The position numbers and the translations under genes are program-made. From CAWCUU01 sp963798855 (GTDB lineage: Bacteria; Gemmatimonadota; Gemmatimonadetes; Longimicrobiales; RSA9), in assembly GCA_963798855.1 (NCBI GenBank), contig CAWCUU010000004.1, positions 248,001-312,000 of the forward strand: a stretch of DNA of 64,000 nucleotides, given 5' to 3'. Shown here one piece after another: positions 26,402 through 34,806 of this stretch. The notes beneath the pieces are model-generated. The model searched no databases. It was not told the DNA's origin and was given only the letters and a program-made list of their open reading frames with translations. Every line of letters starts with the position of its first letter. Position 1 is the stretch's first letter.

Positions 26402-28834
26402 CTACCCCGCCCTGAACGATTCCATCGGATCCACGGAGGCCGCGCGACGGGCCGGTAGCCAGGTCGCGATCAGTGCGGCGGCGAGCAGCACGGCGCTGAC
26501 ACCGCCCAGCGCAGCCGGATCCGCGGTGCTGACGCCGTAGAGCAAACCCTGGACGAGCCGCCCAGCGGTGAATGCGCCGACGAGACCGAGCGCGAGCCCG
26601 ACAGCGACGAGCCCCGCGCCCTGGCGGATGATCAGGCCGACGACCTGGGGGCGGGCGGCTCCGAGCGCCATGCGGATCGCGATCTCACGCCTCCGCTGCG
26701 CCACGGAGTAGGCAATCACGCCATAGGTGCCGATCGCGGCAAGGAAGAGGCCGAGCGCGCCGAAGATCCCGAGCACCACGCCGGCGAGGCGCGCCGGCAT
26801 CAGCGCGATGCCGAGATGACGGGTCATCGTCTTGGCGTCGAACACGGGCAGTCCCGGGTCGAGCGCTCTCACCGCGGCGCGGATCTGGGGCAGCAGGCGC
26901 GTCGGCTCGCTGCGCGTGCGCACGTGAAGGGTGAGCTGGCTGTTGAAGCCGGAGCCGATCGGGAAGTAGACGTACTCGAGGGGATCCTCGCCGAGGGAAC
27001 GATACTTCCCGGTGGGGACGACGCCGATGACCTGGTACTCACGGTCGCCTCGCTCGATCGAGTGGCCGAGCGCGCTCTGTCCCGGCCAGAAGCGCTCCGC
27101 CATGCGGCGGTTGATCACGGCGACCGGCGCGCCGCGATCTCGCGGCTCGATCGGTCGCCCTTCCAGCAGCGGGATCCCCATCGTCTCGAAATAGTCGTCG
27201 CCCACGTAGTTGTAGTCGAAGCTCCGTCGCTCGTTCTCGCCGTACGTGTAGCCCGGTACGTCGATCGAGGTCTGCTGATTGTTCAAGCCGAGCGGCACCA
27301 TCTCGGCCACGGCGGCATCGTCCACCCCCGGCAGCGCCCGGACGCGCTCGAGGAGCTGAGCGAAGAACGTCTGCGTGCGCTCGGCGTCGTAGCCCTGCAG
27401 CGACGGGTCCACGGATGCGACCAGCAGGTTCGCCGCGTCGAACCCCTTGTCGAGCGACATCGCCCGCCCCAGCGCCCGCAGGAACAGCCCGGCACTCGCC
27501 AGCAGCAGCAGGGACAGCGCGATCTGGGAGACGACCAGCGCCTGTCTCAGCCGCGACCGGTACGCACCGGCCCGCTCCGTGCCCGGCTCGCTCTTCAGGG
27601 CCGAGACGAGCTCGGGGCTGGAGGCCTGAAGCGCCGGCGCCAGGCCGAAGATGACCCCGGCCGCCGTGGCCACCACGAGCGTGAACAGGAGGACCGGCCC
27701 GTTCAGGCTCAGATCGAAGTCGATCGGAAAGTCGATCGGCAGGGTCACGCCGTTCGCGATGCCGATCGCGATGCGCGCCAGGGCGAGACCCAACAAGGCC
27801 GAGACCAGCGACAGCAGCACGCTCTCGCCCAGCAGCTGCCGCACGAGGTGCGAGCGCCGCGCGCCGACGCTGAGCCGGATGCCCATCTCCCGGCGACGCT
27901 CCTGCGCCCGCGCGAGAAACAGATTGGCGACGTTGACGCACGCCAGCAGCAGCAGCAGGGACACGACCCCCATCATCACGGCGGAGAGGCCCCGCTCCGC
28001 CGCCGTGAACATCGGATGGATCCCCGCCTCCGGCTGCGGCACCAGCGTGATTCCGCCGCCCTTGTACTGGTCCGGATAGCGCTCCTCCAGCCGCCGCGCG
28101 AGCGCGACCATCGCCGAGCGGGCCCGGTCGACCGTCGCGCCCGGCCGCAGCCGGGCGATCACCGAAAACTGATTGTTGCCCCGGCTCTCCCACAGGCTCT
28201 CCCGCGCCTGCAGCTGCGGCTGCATCGTCAGCGGCGCGTAGAACACCGGCGACACCATCGGAAACGGTCCCGTGAAGCCTCGCGGCGCGACGCCGACGAC
28301 CGTGTAGGGCTCGCCATTCAGCCGTACCGTTCGGCCCAGAACGCCGGGGTCGCCGCCGAAGCGCGAGCGCCACGCGTCCCAGCCGAGCACCGCCACCGGG
28401 TGCGCTCCGATTCCCGCGTCCTCTTCGCTCGTGAAGCCTCGCCCCAGCGCCGGGCGCACACCCAGCACCTCGAACAGGTTCGCCGAGACCATCTCGCCGA
28501 CCGCCATCTCGACGTTCTGCTCCGTCCCCAGGTTCACCGGCACGAATGTCCACAACGCCACGCCGCTGAACACGTCCGCGCTCTCCGCGCGCACGTCCAG
28601 ATAGTGGGGGATGGAGTTCGAGCCATACTCGAAGTCGCCCGGATAGGAGCGATACAGCTGCACCAGGCGATCCGGCCGCTCCACCCCCGGCAGCGGACGG
28701 AGCAGCAGCGCGTACACCGCGCTGAACACCGCCGAGTTCAGGCCGATGCCGAGGGCGAGCGTGAGAACCGCCGCGAGCGTGAACACGGGGCGCTTGGCGA
28801 AGGAGCGCAGGGTGGGACGCAGGCGTCGGAGCAT
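26402..28834 (-). CDS. ADOP/MacB-type ABC transporter permease
   Basis: This is an 810-residue permease of the acidobacterial duplicated orphan permease (ADOP) type. It has two copies of the MacB-PCD plus FtsX unit: helix 1 at about 20-45 (FTLAAVLTLALGIGLNSAVFS), a large periplasmic domain, three helices at about 280-420, a second periplasmic domain and three final helices (AIGTYGVIAYSVAQRRREIAIRMALGA and VGLALGLVGAFTAGRLVQGLLYGV). No ATPase or MacA adaptor gene is adjacent. Members are thought to export peptides or antimicrobials with an ATPase encoded elsewhere. GGGAG precedes the ATG at 28834. It is divergent from padR, which may control both sides. Confidence 0.9.
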   Translation of the reverse strand: MLRRLRPTLRSFAKRPVFTLAAVLTLALGIGLNSAVFSAVYALLLRPLPGVERPDRLVQLYRSYPGDFEYGSNSIPHYLDVRAESADVFSGVALWTFVPVNLGTEQNVEMAVGEMVSANLFEVLGVRPALGRGFTSEEDAGIGAHPVAVLGWDAWRSRFGGDPGVLGRTVRLNGEPYTVVGVAPRGFTGPFPMVSPVFYAPLTMQPQLQARESLWESRGNNQFSVIARLRPGATVDRARSAMVALARRLEERYPDQYKGGGITLVPQPEAGIHPMFTAAERGLSAVMMGVVSLLLLLACVNVANLFLARAQERRREMGIRLSVGARRSHLVRQLLGESVLLSLVSALLGLALARIAIGIANGVTLPIDFPIDFDLSLNGPVLLFTLVVATAAGVIFGLAPALQASSPELVSALKSEPGTERAGAYRSRLRQALVVSQIALSLLLLASAGLFLRALGRAMSLDKGFDAANLLVASVDPSLQGYDAERTQTFFAQLLERVRALPGVDDAAVAEMVPLGLNNQQTSIDVPGYTYGENERRSFDYNYVGDDYFETMGIPLLEGRPIEPRDRGAPVAVINRRMAERFWPGQSALGHSIERGDREYQVIGVVPTGKYRSLGEDPLEYVYFPIGSGFNSQLTLHVRTRSEPTRLLPQIRAAVRALDPGLPVFDAKTMTRHLGIALMPARLAGVVLGIFGALGLFLAAIGTYGVIAYSVAQRRREIAIRMALGAARPQVVGLIIRQGAGLVAVGLALGLVGAFTAGRLVQGLLYGVSTADPAALGGVSAVLLAAALIATWLPARRAASVDPMESFRAG

Positions 28835-28973
28835 GGAGGATCTCCCGCTGGGGTCGGTAATCATACAACGCGGAAGGCCGCGGCCGGGATTCATGCGGCC
28901 CGTCGGACGTCCGCTCCGCCGGACGCAATCCCATGAGAATCTTGACCTCGTGTGATCCGCCATTGCATTTTCT

Positions 28974-28992
28974 CCCCGGAACGCTTCCGGGG
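28974..28992. promoter_or_regulatory. Perfect inverted repeat over the padR ribosome site
   Basis: CCCCGGAA-CGC-TTCCGGGG is a perfect 8-base stem with a 3-base loop, ending 8 bases before the padR ATG. Its right arm contains the GGGG of the likely ribosome site (GGGGAAA). It may be a PadR operator, an RNA hairpin limiting translation, or both. Confidence 0.6.
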
Positions 28993-28999
28993 AAAGCGC

Positions 29000-29341
29000 A
29001 TGACCATCGCCGACGGGTTGCCGCTGCTGCAGGGGACGCTGGACCTGCTGGTGCTGAGGGCACTGACGTGGGGCCCGCAGCACGGGTACGGCGTGGCGCA
29101 GTGGATCGCGGAGACGAGCGATGCGGCGCTACAGGTGGAGGACCGGGCGCTGTACGTGGCGCTGCACCGGATGGAGGAGCGGGGGTGGGTCGAGGCGGAG
29201 TGGGGGCTATCGGAGAACAATCGTCGGGCGAAGTACTACCAGCTTACGCAGGCGGGACGGCAACAGCTGAAGCAGGAGACGACGCGCTGGGCGGAGTATG
29301 CGGCGGCCGTCTTCAAGGTTCTGGGCGCGGCGCGGGCGTGA
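29000..29341 (+). CDS. PadR-family transcriptional regulator
   Basis: This is a 113-residue PadR regulator with the usual winged helix: LLQGTLDLLVLRALTWGPQHGYGVAQWI, then a DRALYVALHRMEERGWVEAEW recognition and wing block, and KYYQLTQAGRQQLKQE. A C-terminal helix serves dimerisation. The ATG at 29000 follows GGGGAAA, which is partly enclosed in a perfect inverted repeat. It is the first gene of an operon with the ADOP permease 12 bases downstream and is divergent from another ADOP permease. PadR proteins of this arrangement usually repress the linked transporter and respond to small molecules; the ligand is unknown. Confidence 0.9.
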   Translation: MTIADGLPLLQGTLDLLVLRALTWGPQHGYGVAQWIAETSDAALQVEDRALYVALHRMEERGWVEAEWGLSENNRRAKYYQLTQAGRQQLKQETTRWAEYAAAVFKVLGAARA

Positions 29342-29353
29342 GGGAGGCGACGG

Positions 29354-32077
29354 ATGGGCGCGCGAATCGCGGGAGTCCGGCGGCTGTTCAGGCTGCCTGC
29401 CCGGGCGGGATCGGTCGGGGAGGATGTGGATGCGGAGCTGGAGTTCCATCTGGCCATGCGGGCATCGGAGCTGGAGCGGCGGGGTCAGGCGCCGGAGGCG
29501 GCACGAGCGCAGGCGGAACGGGAGTTCGGTGATCTCGAGGCCGCGCGCCACGAGTTGACGGCGATGGGGCGGGGCCGTGTGCGGCGGGAGCGTCGAACGG
29601 AGTGGTGGGATGCGCTCGGCCAGGATGTGGTATCGGCGGTGCGTCGCCTGAGGCACACGCCGGGTTTCGCGATGGTGGTCGTGCTCACGGTGGCGGTTGG
29701 GATCGGCGCCAACGCTGCGATGTACGGCGTGATCGACCGGCTGCTGCTGAGGCCTCCGGCGCACATTGCGCAGCCGGAGTCGGTGCGGCTGATCTATTTC
29801 ACGCAGACGTTCTCCTGGGCCGGTCTGGTGACGCAGCGATCGGCGTCCTACCCGGACTATGCGGCGTTCCGGGAGCTTCCGGCGTTCTCGGGCGTCGCGG
29901 CCTACTACGCGGATGGATCGAGTCTGGGCGCAGGCGCGGGGGCGACGCCGATCCGGCGGGTATCGGCGAGCGGCACGTACTTCCGCGTGCTCGGCGTGCG
30001 GCCGGAGCTGGGCCGTTTCTTCGACGACGGGAGCGACCGGTCCACCGGCGAGCGGGTCGCCGTCCTGAGTCACGGCTTCTGGCGCCGCGAGCTCGGCGAG
30101 GATCCGGGCGTGCTCGGGCGCCGCCTCACGATCGGCGCGCGGTCGTATACGGTAGTCGGCGTCGCACCGGCCGGGTTCACCGGGGCGGAGCTCGGCCCGG
30201 TGGACGTGTGGGTGCCACTGAGCGCCTCACCGCCGGAGTTCCTCGGAGAGGTCTGGCGCGAGGAGGGGGGTTGGCGTTGGATCCGGCTCGTCGCCCGACT
30301 CGCGCCGGGCGTCTCGGCAGAAGAAGCCGCATCCGAGGCCACGGCGTCGTACCGACATACGCAGGAGGCAGAGACCCGCGACGATCCGACCGCGCGGGTC
30401 GAGCTCGGGTCGATCATCGCGGCGAGGGACGAGGTTGGGCGCCGCGCGGCGGCGCCGATGCTCGGCCGTGCGGGCGATCAGGCCCGCATCTCCCTGTGGC
30501 TCGGGGGTGTGGCGCTGCTGGTCCTGGTCATCGCGTGCGCGAACGTCGCGAACCTGTTGCTGGCCCGGGCCATGCGCCGCCGCCGCGAGATCGGTGTCCG
30601 GGTCGCGCTCGGCGTCGGGCGCGGCCGTCTGTTCTCTGCCCTCCTGACGGAGAGCCTCCTGCTGGCGCTGCTCGGGGGCGCGGCGGGCCTGCTGCTCGCG
30701 CGCGTGGGGGGCAGACTGCTGGCGACGCTGCTGCTGACGGACGTCGCGCCGGAGGCGCTCGGCACGCCCGCTGCGATCATTCTGGTGGGGATCGCGCTGG
30801 CGGCGCTCGCCGGCGTGGCGACCGGCGTCGCGCCGGCGCTCTTCGCGCTGCGCTCGGACGTGATCACGTCGCTGAAGGCCGGCGCACGCGAGGGCGGTGG
30901 TCGCGGGTCACGGGTACGGACCGCGCTGGTGCTCGTCCAGTCCGCGGTCTCCGTGCTGCTGCTCGTCGGTGCCGGGCTGTTCGTGCGCAGCCTCCTCGAG
31001 GTGCGGCGACTCGATCTCGGCTTCGACGCGGACCGGGTGGCCGTGGTGCGACTCGCGCTGCCGGGACGGGCGCAGACCGAGGTGGACCGGCTGTACGCCG
31101 TCGCGCTCGAGCGCGTCTCCCGGCTGCCGACGGTGGAGCGGGCCGCGATCGGCACGACGGTGCCGTTCGAGAGCGCGATCTCGACGGACCTTCGCGTACC
31201 CGGCGTGGACTCGATCCCGATCACCGGCGATGGCGGCCCCTACGTCAACGCGGTGACGCCCGGCTTCTTCGCGACGATGGGTACGCACATCGTGCGCGGA
31301 CGCCCGCTCACGCGGGCGGACGTCGAGGGGTCGCCGCGGGCGGTCGTCGTCAGCACAACGTTCGCGCGGCGGGTCTGGCCCGGGCTCGATCCGCTCGGCC
31401 GCTGCATGATCATTGGCTCCGATGACGCGCCGTGCAGCAGCGTCGTCGGCGTGGCGGAGGACGCGCACCGTCAGTCCCTGGACGACGTCCCGGTCATGCA
31501 GTACTACGTGCCGCTGGAGCAACACCAGGTGACACCGGGCCTGCGAGCGTTGTTCGTTCGCACGCGAGGCGACCCGGCCGCCGCGCTGCCCGCGATCCGT
31601 CGGCAGATCCAGACGCTGGAGGCGGACCTGCCCTATCCGAGCATTGACTACCTGGCCACGCTCATCGATCCACAGGTCCGTCCGTTCCGGCTCGGCGCGA
31701 CGCTGTTCGGGCTGTTCGGCGCGCTCGCGCTCGTGCTCGCAGCGCTCGGGCTGTACAGCGTGATCGCCTACACGGTCACGCAGCGCCGGCACGAGCTCGG
31801 CGTGCGAATGGCGCTCGGCGCGCGCCGCGCGGATGTCGCCCGCCTCGTCGTCCTGCAGACGCTCCGGCTGCTGCTCCTGGGACTCGGCATCGGGCTCCTC
31901 ATCGCCGTGATGTCCACCGGCCGCCTGACGCCGCTCCTCTTCAACGTCTCGACTCGGGACCCGCTCGTATTCGGCGGGGTCACGGCGACCCTGCTGCTCG
32001 CCGGGATCGCGGCGAGCGTGCTGCCCGCCCGCCGCGCGATGCGCGTCGAGCCGATGAGGGTCCTACGGGAGGAGTAG
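29354..32077 (+). CDS. ADOP-type ABC transporter permease with N-terminal prefix domain
   Basis: This is a 907-residue permease with the extra N-terminal prefix typical of ADOP proteins (ELEFHLAMRASELERRG, then an AQAEREFGDLEAARHEL helix, about 1-85). The transmembrane core starts near 105 (FAMVVVLTVAVGIGANAAMYG). Two FtsX triplets follow, one around 375-510 (RISLWLGGVALLVLVIACANV; ALLGGAAGLLLARVGG) and one at the C-terminus (AALGLYSVIAYTVTQRRHELGVRMALGARR). It follows padR by 12 bases with its own GGGAGG, so PadR control is likely. The partner ATPase is not in this window. Substrate unknown; sequence and context fit envelope stress or export. Confidence 0.9.
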   Translation: MGARIAGVRRLFRLPARAGSVGEDVDAELEFHLAMRASELERRGQAPEAARAQAEREFGDLEAARHELTAMGRGRVRRERRTEWWDALGQDVVSAVRRLRHTPGFAMVVVLTVAVGIGANAAMYGVIDRLLLRPPAHIAQPESVRLIYFTQTFSWAGLVTQRSASYPDYAAFRELPAFSGVAAYYADGSSLGAGAGATPIRRVSASGTYFRVLGVRPELGRFFDDGSDRSTGERVAVLSHGFWRRELGEDPGVLGRRLTIGARSYTVVGVAPAGFTGAELGPVDVWVPLSASPPEFLGEVWREEGGWRWIRLVARLAPGVSAEEAASEATASYRHTQEAETRDDPTARVELGSIIAARDEVGRRAAAPMLGRAGDQARISLWLGGVALLVLVIACANVANLLLARAMRRRREIGVRVALGVGRGRLFSALLTESLLLALLGGAAGLLLARVGGRLLATLLLTDVAPEALGTPAAIILVGIALAALAGVATGVAPALFALRSDVITSLKAGAREGGGRGSRVRTALVLVQSAVSVLLLVGAGLFVRSLLEVRRLDLGFDADRVAVVRLALPGRAQTEVDRLYAVALERVSRLPTVERAAIGTTVPFESAISTDLRVPGVDSIPITGDGGPYVNAVTPGFFATMGTHIVRGRPLTRADVEGSPRAVVVSTTFARRVWPGLDPLGRCMIIGSDDAPCSSVVGVAEDAHRQSLDDVPVMQYYVPLEQHQVTPGLRALFVRTRGDPAAALPAIRRQIQTLEADLPYPSIDYLATLIDPQVRPFRLGATLFGLFGALALVLAALGLYSVIAYTVTQRRHELGVRMALGARRADVARLVVLQTLRLLLLGLGIGLLIAVMSTGRLTPLLFNVSTRDPLVFGGVTATLLLAGIAASVLPARRAMRVEPMRVLREE

Positions 32078-32083
32078 CGGCTC

Positions 32084-32364
32084 TAGCAGGTCGCTGAAGA
32101 ACTGGGGTGCGGCCGCGCGCGAGGCGCTTGCGCGGGTCAGCCGAGGAACGAGGAGGAAGCGATGCCCTGCGCATCGGTGACGACGAGAAACGAAGGATCA
32201 CCCGCGCAACCGCCATGCGCCCTTCGGGTTGCGGGCGGCACGGGGCCATCTCCAGCGTTGGTGCTCCTCCCCAATGGCGTGCGACATCGCGTCGTCGCGC
32301 CGCCTCGGATCTGGCCTCGTGGCGCCCGCAACGCGGCTCGCTCCAGTACTTCAGCGACCTGCTA
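32084..32364. mobile_element. MITE-like element with terminal inverted repeats
   Basis: This 281-base non-coding segment is bounded by inverted ends TAGCAGGTCGCTGAAG-A/T-ACTGG; the first 16 bases are identical and 21 of the first 22 match. CTAG flanks both ends, a possible 4-base target duplication. The inside has no transposase and is full of inverted segments. Its right end supplies the TAG stop of the adjoining esterase gene. A further copy of the left end is at 34259. Confidence 0.7.
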
Positions 32365-34098
32365 GTACCTCCAGCCCTTCGTGTCCGCGCCCGCGGATGC
32401 GTGCTTCGTGATGAAATCGGCCATCTCGCGCAGCAGGTCGGCGGTGCTGGCGTGCTGCCAGCCGTGTCCCTTTTCGGGGCGGCCGTAGTGGAACGTCGCG
32501 TTCGCGGGCGGCGCCGCGGTCGAGTCGAGGAACGCCTGCAGGTCGTAGACGGCGAGGTTGAGGTAGAAGTGATCCATATCGCCGACATCTACGTGGATCT
32601 TGTCGACGAGATCCGGTCCGATGGTGCTCCAGTTGTCGGCCAGATAGGCGCGCAGGTCGTAGCCGCGGGAGCGCCAGTACTCCGCCACGTTCGGATCGAT
32701 GTGGCCGGTGTGCTTGTCCCAGAGCTCTGCAGGGTAGCCGTCGGATCCGACGGGGCCGTAGGCGGCGTCCCACGCGGCGAACTGCTGGCCCGAGCGGGCG
32801 TGGCTGCCGAGCACGGCTTCGAGCCGGCTCATCTCGCGCATGCTGCGGAACGGTTGTCCATCCGGGGTCCGCATGACCGGGCGCTCGGGATGTTGCCACG
32901 GAGTGGGTGGCGACATGAACGTGCCGCTGTCGCGGCTCAGGATGAAGGCATTCGTGTCCGCGTAGATGTCGACCAGCTGGTTGTGGCGGAAGTCGACCGG
33001 ATCGGGGTAGAGCGTCCAGGTACCGTTGAAGAACTTCGGGTGCAGCACCTGGAGCGCGAGCGACTCCCAGCCGCCGGTCGAGCCGCCGGTTAGCACGCGC
33101 GCCCACGGTTGTGCGATGACACGAAAATGCTGCTCCAGATAGGGCACGAGCTCCGTCAGCAATGCGTCGGCGTAGGGGCCGTTGTTGGCGGAGTTGACGG
33201 CGTACGAGTCGTCGTAGTAGGGCGTCGGATGCTGAAACGTGACGACGATCATCCGCGGGAAGGCCGGGGACGTCCAGCTCTCGAAGAATTGGTGGCCGGT
33301 CTCCCGGTTGAGATCCTGCAGCCGTGACCGCACCGGCGCCGCCACCGGCGTGCTGTCCGGGCTGAAGCCGTACGGCGCGCCGAGACCGAAGTGACCCTGA
33401 TCGTAGACCACCGGGTAACGAACGTCCGGATGCGAGTCGTAGCCGTCGGGCAGGAGCACGGTCGCACCGATCTGCATGTCGTGTCCCCAAAAGTCGCTGA
33501 GCAGCTTGCTGCGGATGCGCACCCGCTTCACCCACTTCGTGTCTGCGGGGGGCTCTACGGCCGGGATCGTGTGCGTCAGCGACAGCGCGACACCGAAGCC
33601 GCGTGCCGGGTTCAGCCGCACGCGATGCACGTCGCTGTACATGTTCCCGGGGGAGCGCGCCATCTGCTGCCCTTCCCACTGGTCCATGTGCGCCCAGATG
33701 ACGTGGCCATCCGCGCGACGGAACTGCGTGTATTCGTTCAGCAGCGCCTGCACGTAGTAGTCGCCCGGGGGCAGATCACGGAGGCTCTCGATCGGATAGC
33801 CGGGCGCCCGCGCATCGATCATGACGCGCCGGCCGGGTTGCAGAGCGTCCACGTCGGTGCCGAAGAACGGGACGGATACGGCGTACGAGCCGGCCAGGAA
33901 GCGCGGCTCCGGCGCGGAATCGCGCGAGATCATCACGAAGACACGACCGGTGACGGGGCCGGAGTGGACCGAGTCGGGAAACGTGATCGAGAACTGCGTG
34001 TCCGTTTGCTGGGGGGCGGCCTCGCAACCGGCGACAGCCGCGAGGAGGGTGGTCGTCGCGATGAGCGTGTAGAGGCCAGCCCGGTGCGGGCGACGCAT
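32362..34098 (-). CDS. Esterase lipoprotein, alpha/beta-hydrolase (Esterase D-like)
   Basis: This is a 578-residue putative esterase. A lipobox (LLAAVAGC) near residue 24 after a hydrophobic start marks it as a lipoprotein. The serine nucleophile is S340 in TGGSTGGWESL, the esterase-family GxSxGG, and the C-terminal LDSTAAPP...HYGRPEKGHGWQHAST contains the catalytic-type histidine. A 250-residue N-terminal beta domain (QFSITFPDSVHSGPVTGRVFV) resembles a carbohydrate-binding or Ig-like module seen in this family. Good GGAGG precedes the ATG at 34098. The stop TAG (32362-32364) belongs to the end of the MITE-like element, so the insertion may have shortened or re-set the natural end. Confidence 0.85.
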   Translation of the reverse strand: MRRPHRAGLYTLIATTTLLAAVAGCEAAPQQTDTQFSITFPDSVHSGPVTGRVFVMISRDSAPEPRFLAGSYAVSVPFFGTDVDALQPGRRVMIDARAPGYPIESLRDLPPGDYYVQALLNEYTQFRRADGHVIWAHMDQWEGQQMARSPGNMYSDVHRVRLNPARGFGVALSLTHTIPAVEPPADTKWVKRVRIRSKLLSDFWGHDMQIGATVLLPDGYDSHPDVRYPVVYDQGHFGLGAPYGFSPDSTPVAAPVRSRLQDLNRETGHQFFESWTSPAFPRMIVVTFQHPTPYYDDSYAVNSANNGPYADALLTELVPYLEQHFRVIAQPWARVLTGGSTGGWESLALQVLHPKFFNGTWTLYPDPVDFRHNQLVDIYADTNAFILSRDSGTFMSPPTPWQHPERPVMRTPDGQPFRSMREMSRLEAVLGSHARSGQQFAAWDAAYGPVGSDGYPAELWDKHTGHIDPNVAEYWRSRGYDLRAYLADNWSTIGPDLVDKIHVDVGDMDHFYLNLAVYDLQAFLDSTAAPPANATFHYGRPEKGHGWQHASTADLLREMADFITKHASAGADTKGWRY

Positions 34099-34258
34099 GG
34101 CACCTCCAGGGCGCGGGGAGCGCGAGCGGTGGACGGAGCGCCGCCCGCGGTTCGGCCGCGGCGCCCCGCAGCGAACGTAGGACTCGCCGGGCGGCTCGGC
34201 GAGGGGTCGCAAGGAATGGCGGACACCATCTGTACGGTCCCATTCCGGTTTACTACCT

Positions 34259-34294
34259 TAGCAGGTCGCTGAAGACCTGGGGTGCGGCCGCGCG
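34259..34294. repeat. Solo end of the MITE-like element
   Basis: The 36 bases match the left end of the 32084-32364 element (TAGCAGGTCGCTGAAGACCT, then GGGGTGCGGCCGCGCG) with one substitution. No partner end was found, so it is a solo or truncated copy about 2 kb away. Confidence 0.6.
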
Positions 34295-34330
34295 TGCCCG
34301 GAGCGACCAACCTCTGATGGAGAGCGGTCA

Positions 34331-34759
34331 GTGACCCGCAACTCCCCCGACCGCCGGAGCTTCCTCCTGCTCCTGCCGCAGATGATCGCGGCGGTCAGCG
34401 TCGGCTTCCGGTGGCGCCGGTCTCTCCCGATGCCGCGTCCCGTCCAGGGGCGGCATCCGACGCCGCGCCCCGGGATCGACGCGTCGCACGTGATGCCCAG
34501 CGCCGACGTGCCCGAGCACGCGCGCGAGGCATTCGATCGGGTTCGCGAGATCCCGGAGATCGTCGATGGGATCCGCTGTCAGTGCGGCTGCGCCGACCTA
34601 CCCGGCCACTACTCCCTCCTCTCGTGCTACGAGGCTCCCGAAGCGATGGCGCGCCACTGCCTCGTCTGCCAGGGGGAGGGGGTGCGGGTGGCCAGGCTGC
34701 ACGCGGAAGGTCGTTCGCTGGACGACATCCGGGCCGCGATCGAGCTCGAGTTCGGCTGA
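34331..34759 (+). CDS. CxCxC-motif exported protein (CYCXC-like)
   Basis: This is a 142-residue protein with a GTG start after GGAGAG. Residues 8-25 (RRSFLLLLPQMIAAVSVG) form a signal or anchor with a twin-Arg-like pair. The conserved core begins IRCQCGCADLPGHYSLLSCYE and ends with CLVCQG, matching proteins with a PCYCGC/CYCXC motif; in some relatives one cysteine is selenocysteine, here all are Cys. The cysteine arrangement suggests a metal or redox site. Its function is not known. It lies 47 bases upstream of the DUF2911 gene on the same strand. Confidence 0.75.
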   Translation: MTRNSPDRRSFLLLLPQMIAAVSVGFRWRRSLPMPRPVQGRHPTPRPGIDASHVMPSADVPEHAREAFDRVREIPEIVDGIRCQCGCADLPGHYSLLSCYEAPEAMARHCLVCQGEGVRVARLHAEGRSLDDIRAAIELEFG

Positions 34760-34806
34760 CGGCCCGGACGCAAGCCCCGCCCTTCCCCCCGCTCCCGGAG
34801 ACTCCA

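Noticed and set aside
26816..28936. A 706-codon plus-strand frame opposite the first ADOP permease
   Set aside because: It mirrors a gene with clear helices and motifs on the other strand; its own product is Arg/His-rich with no recognisable fold.
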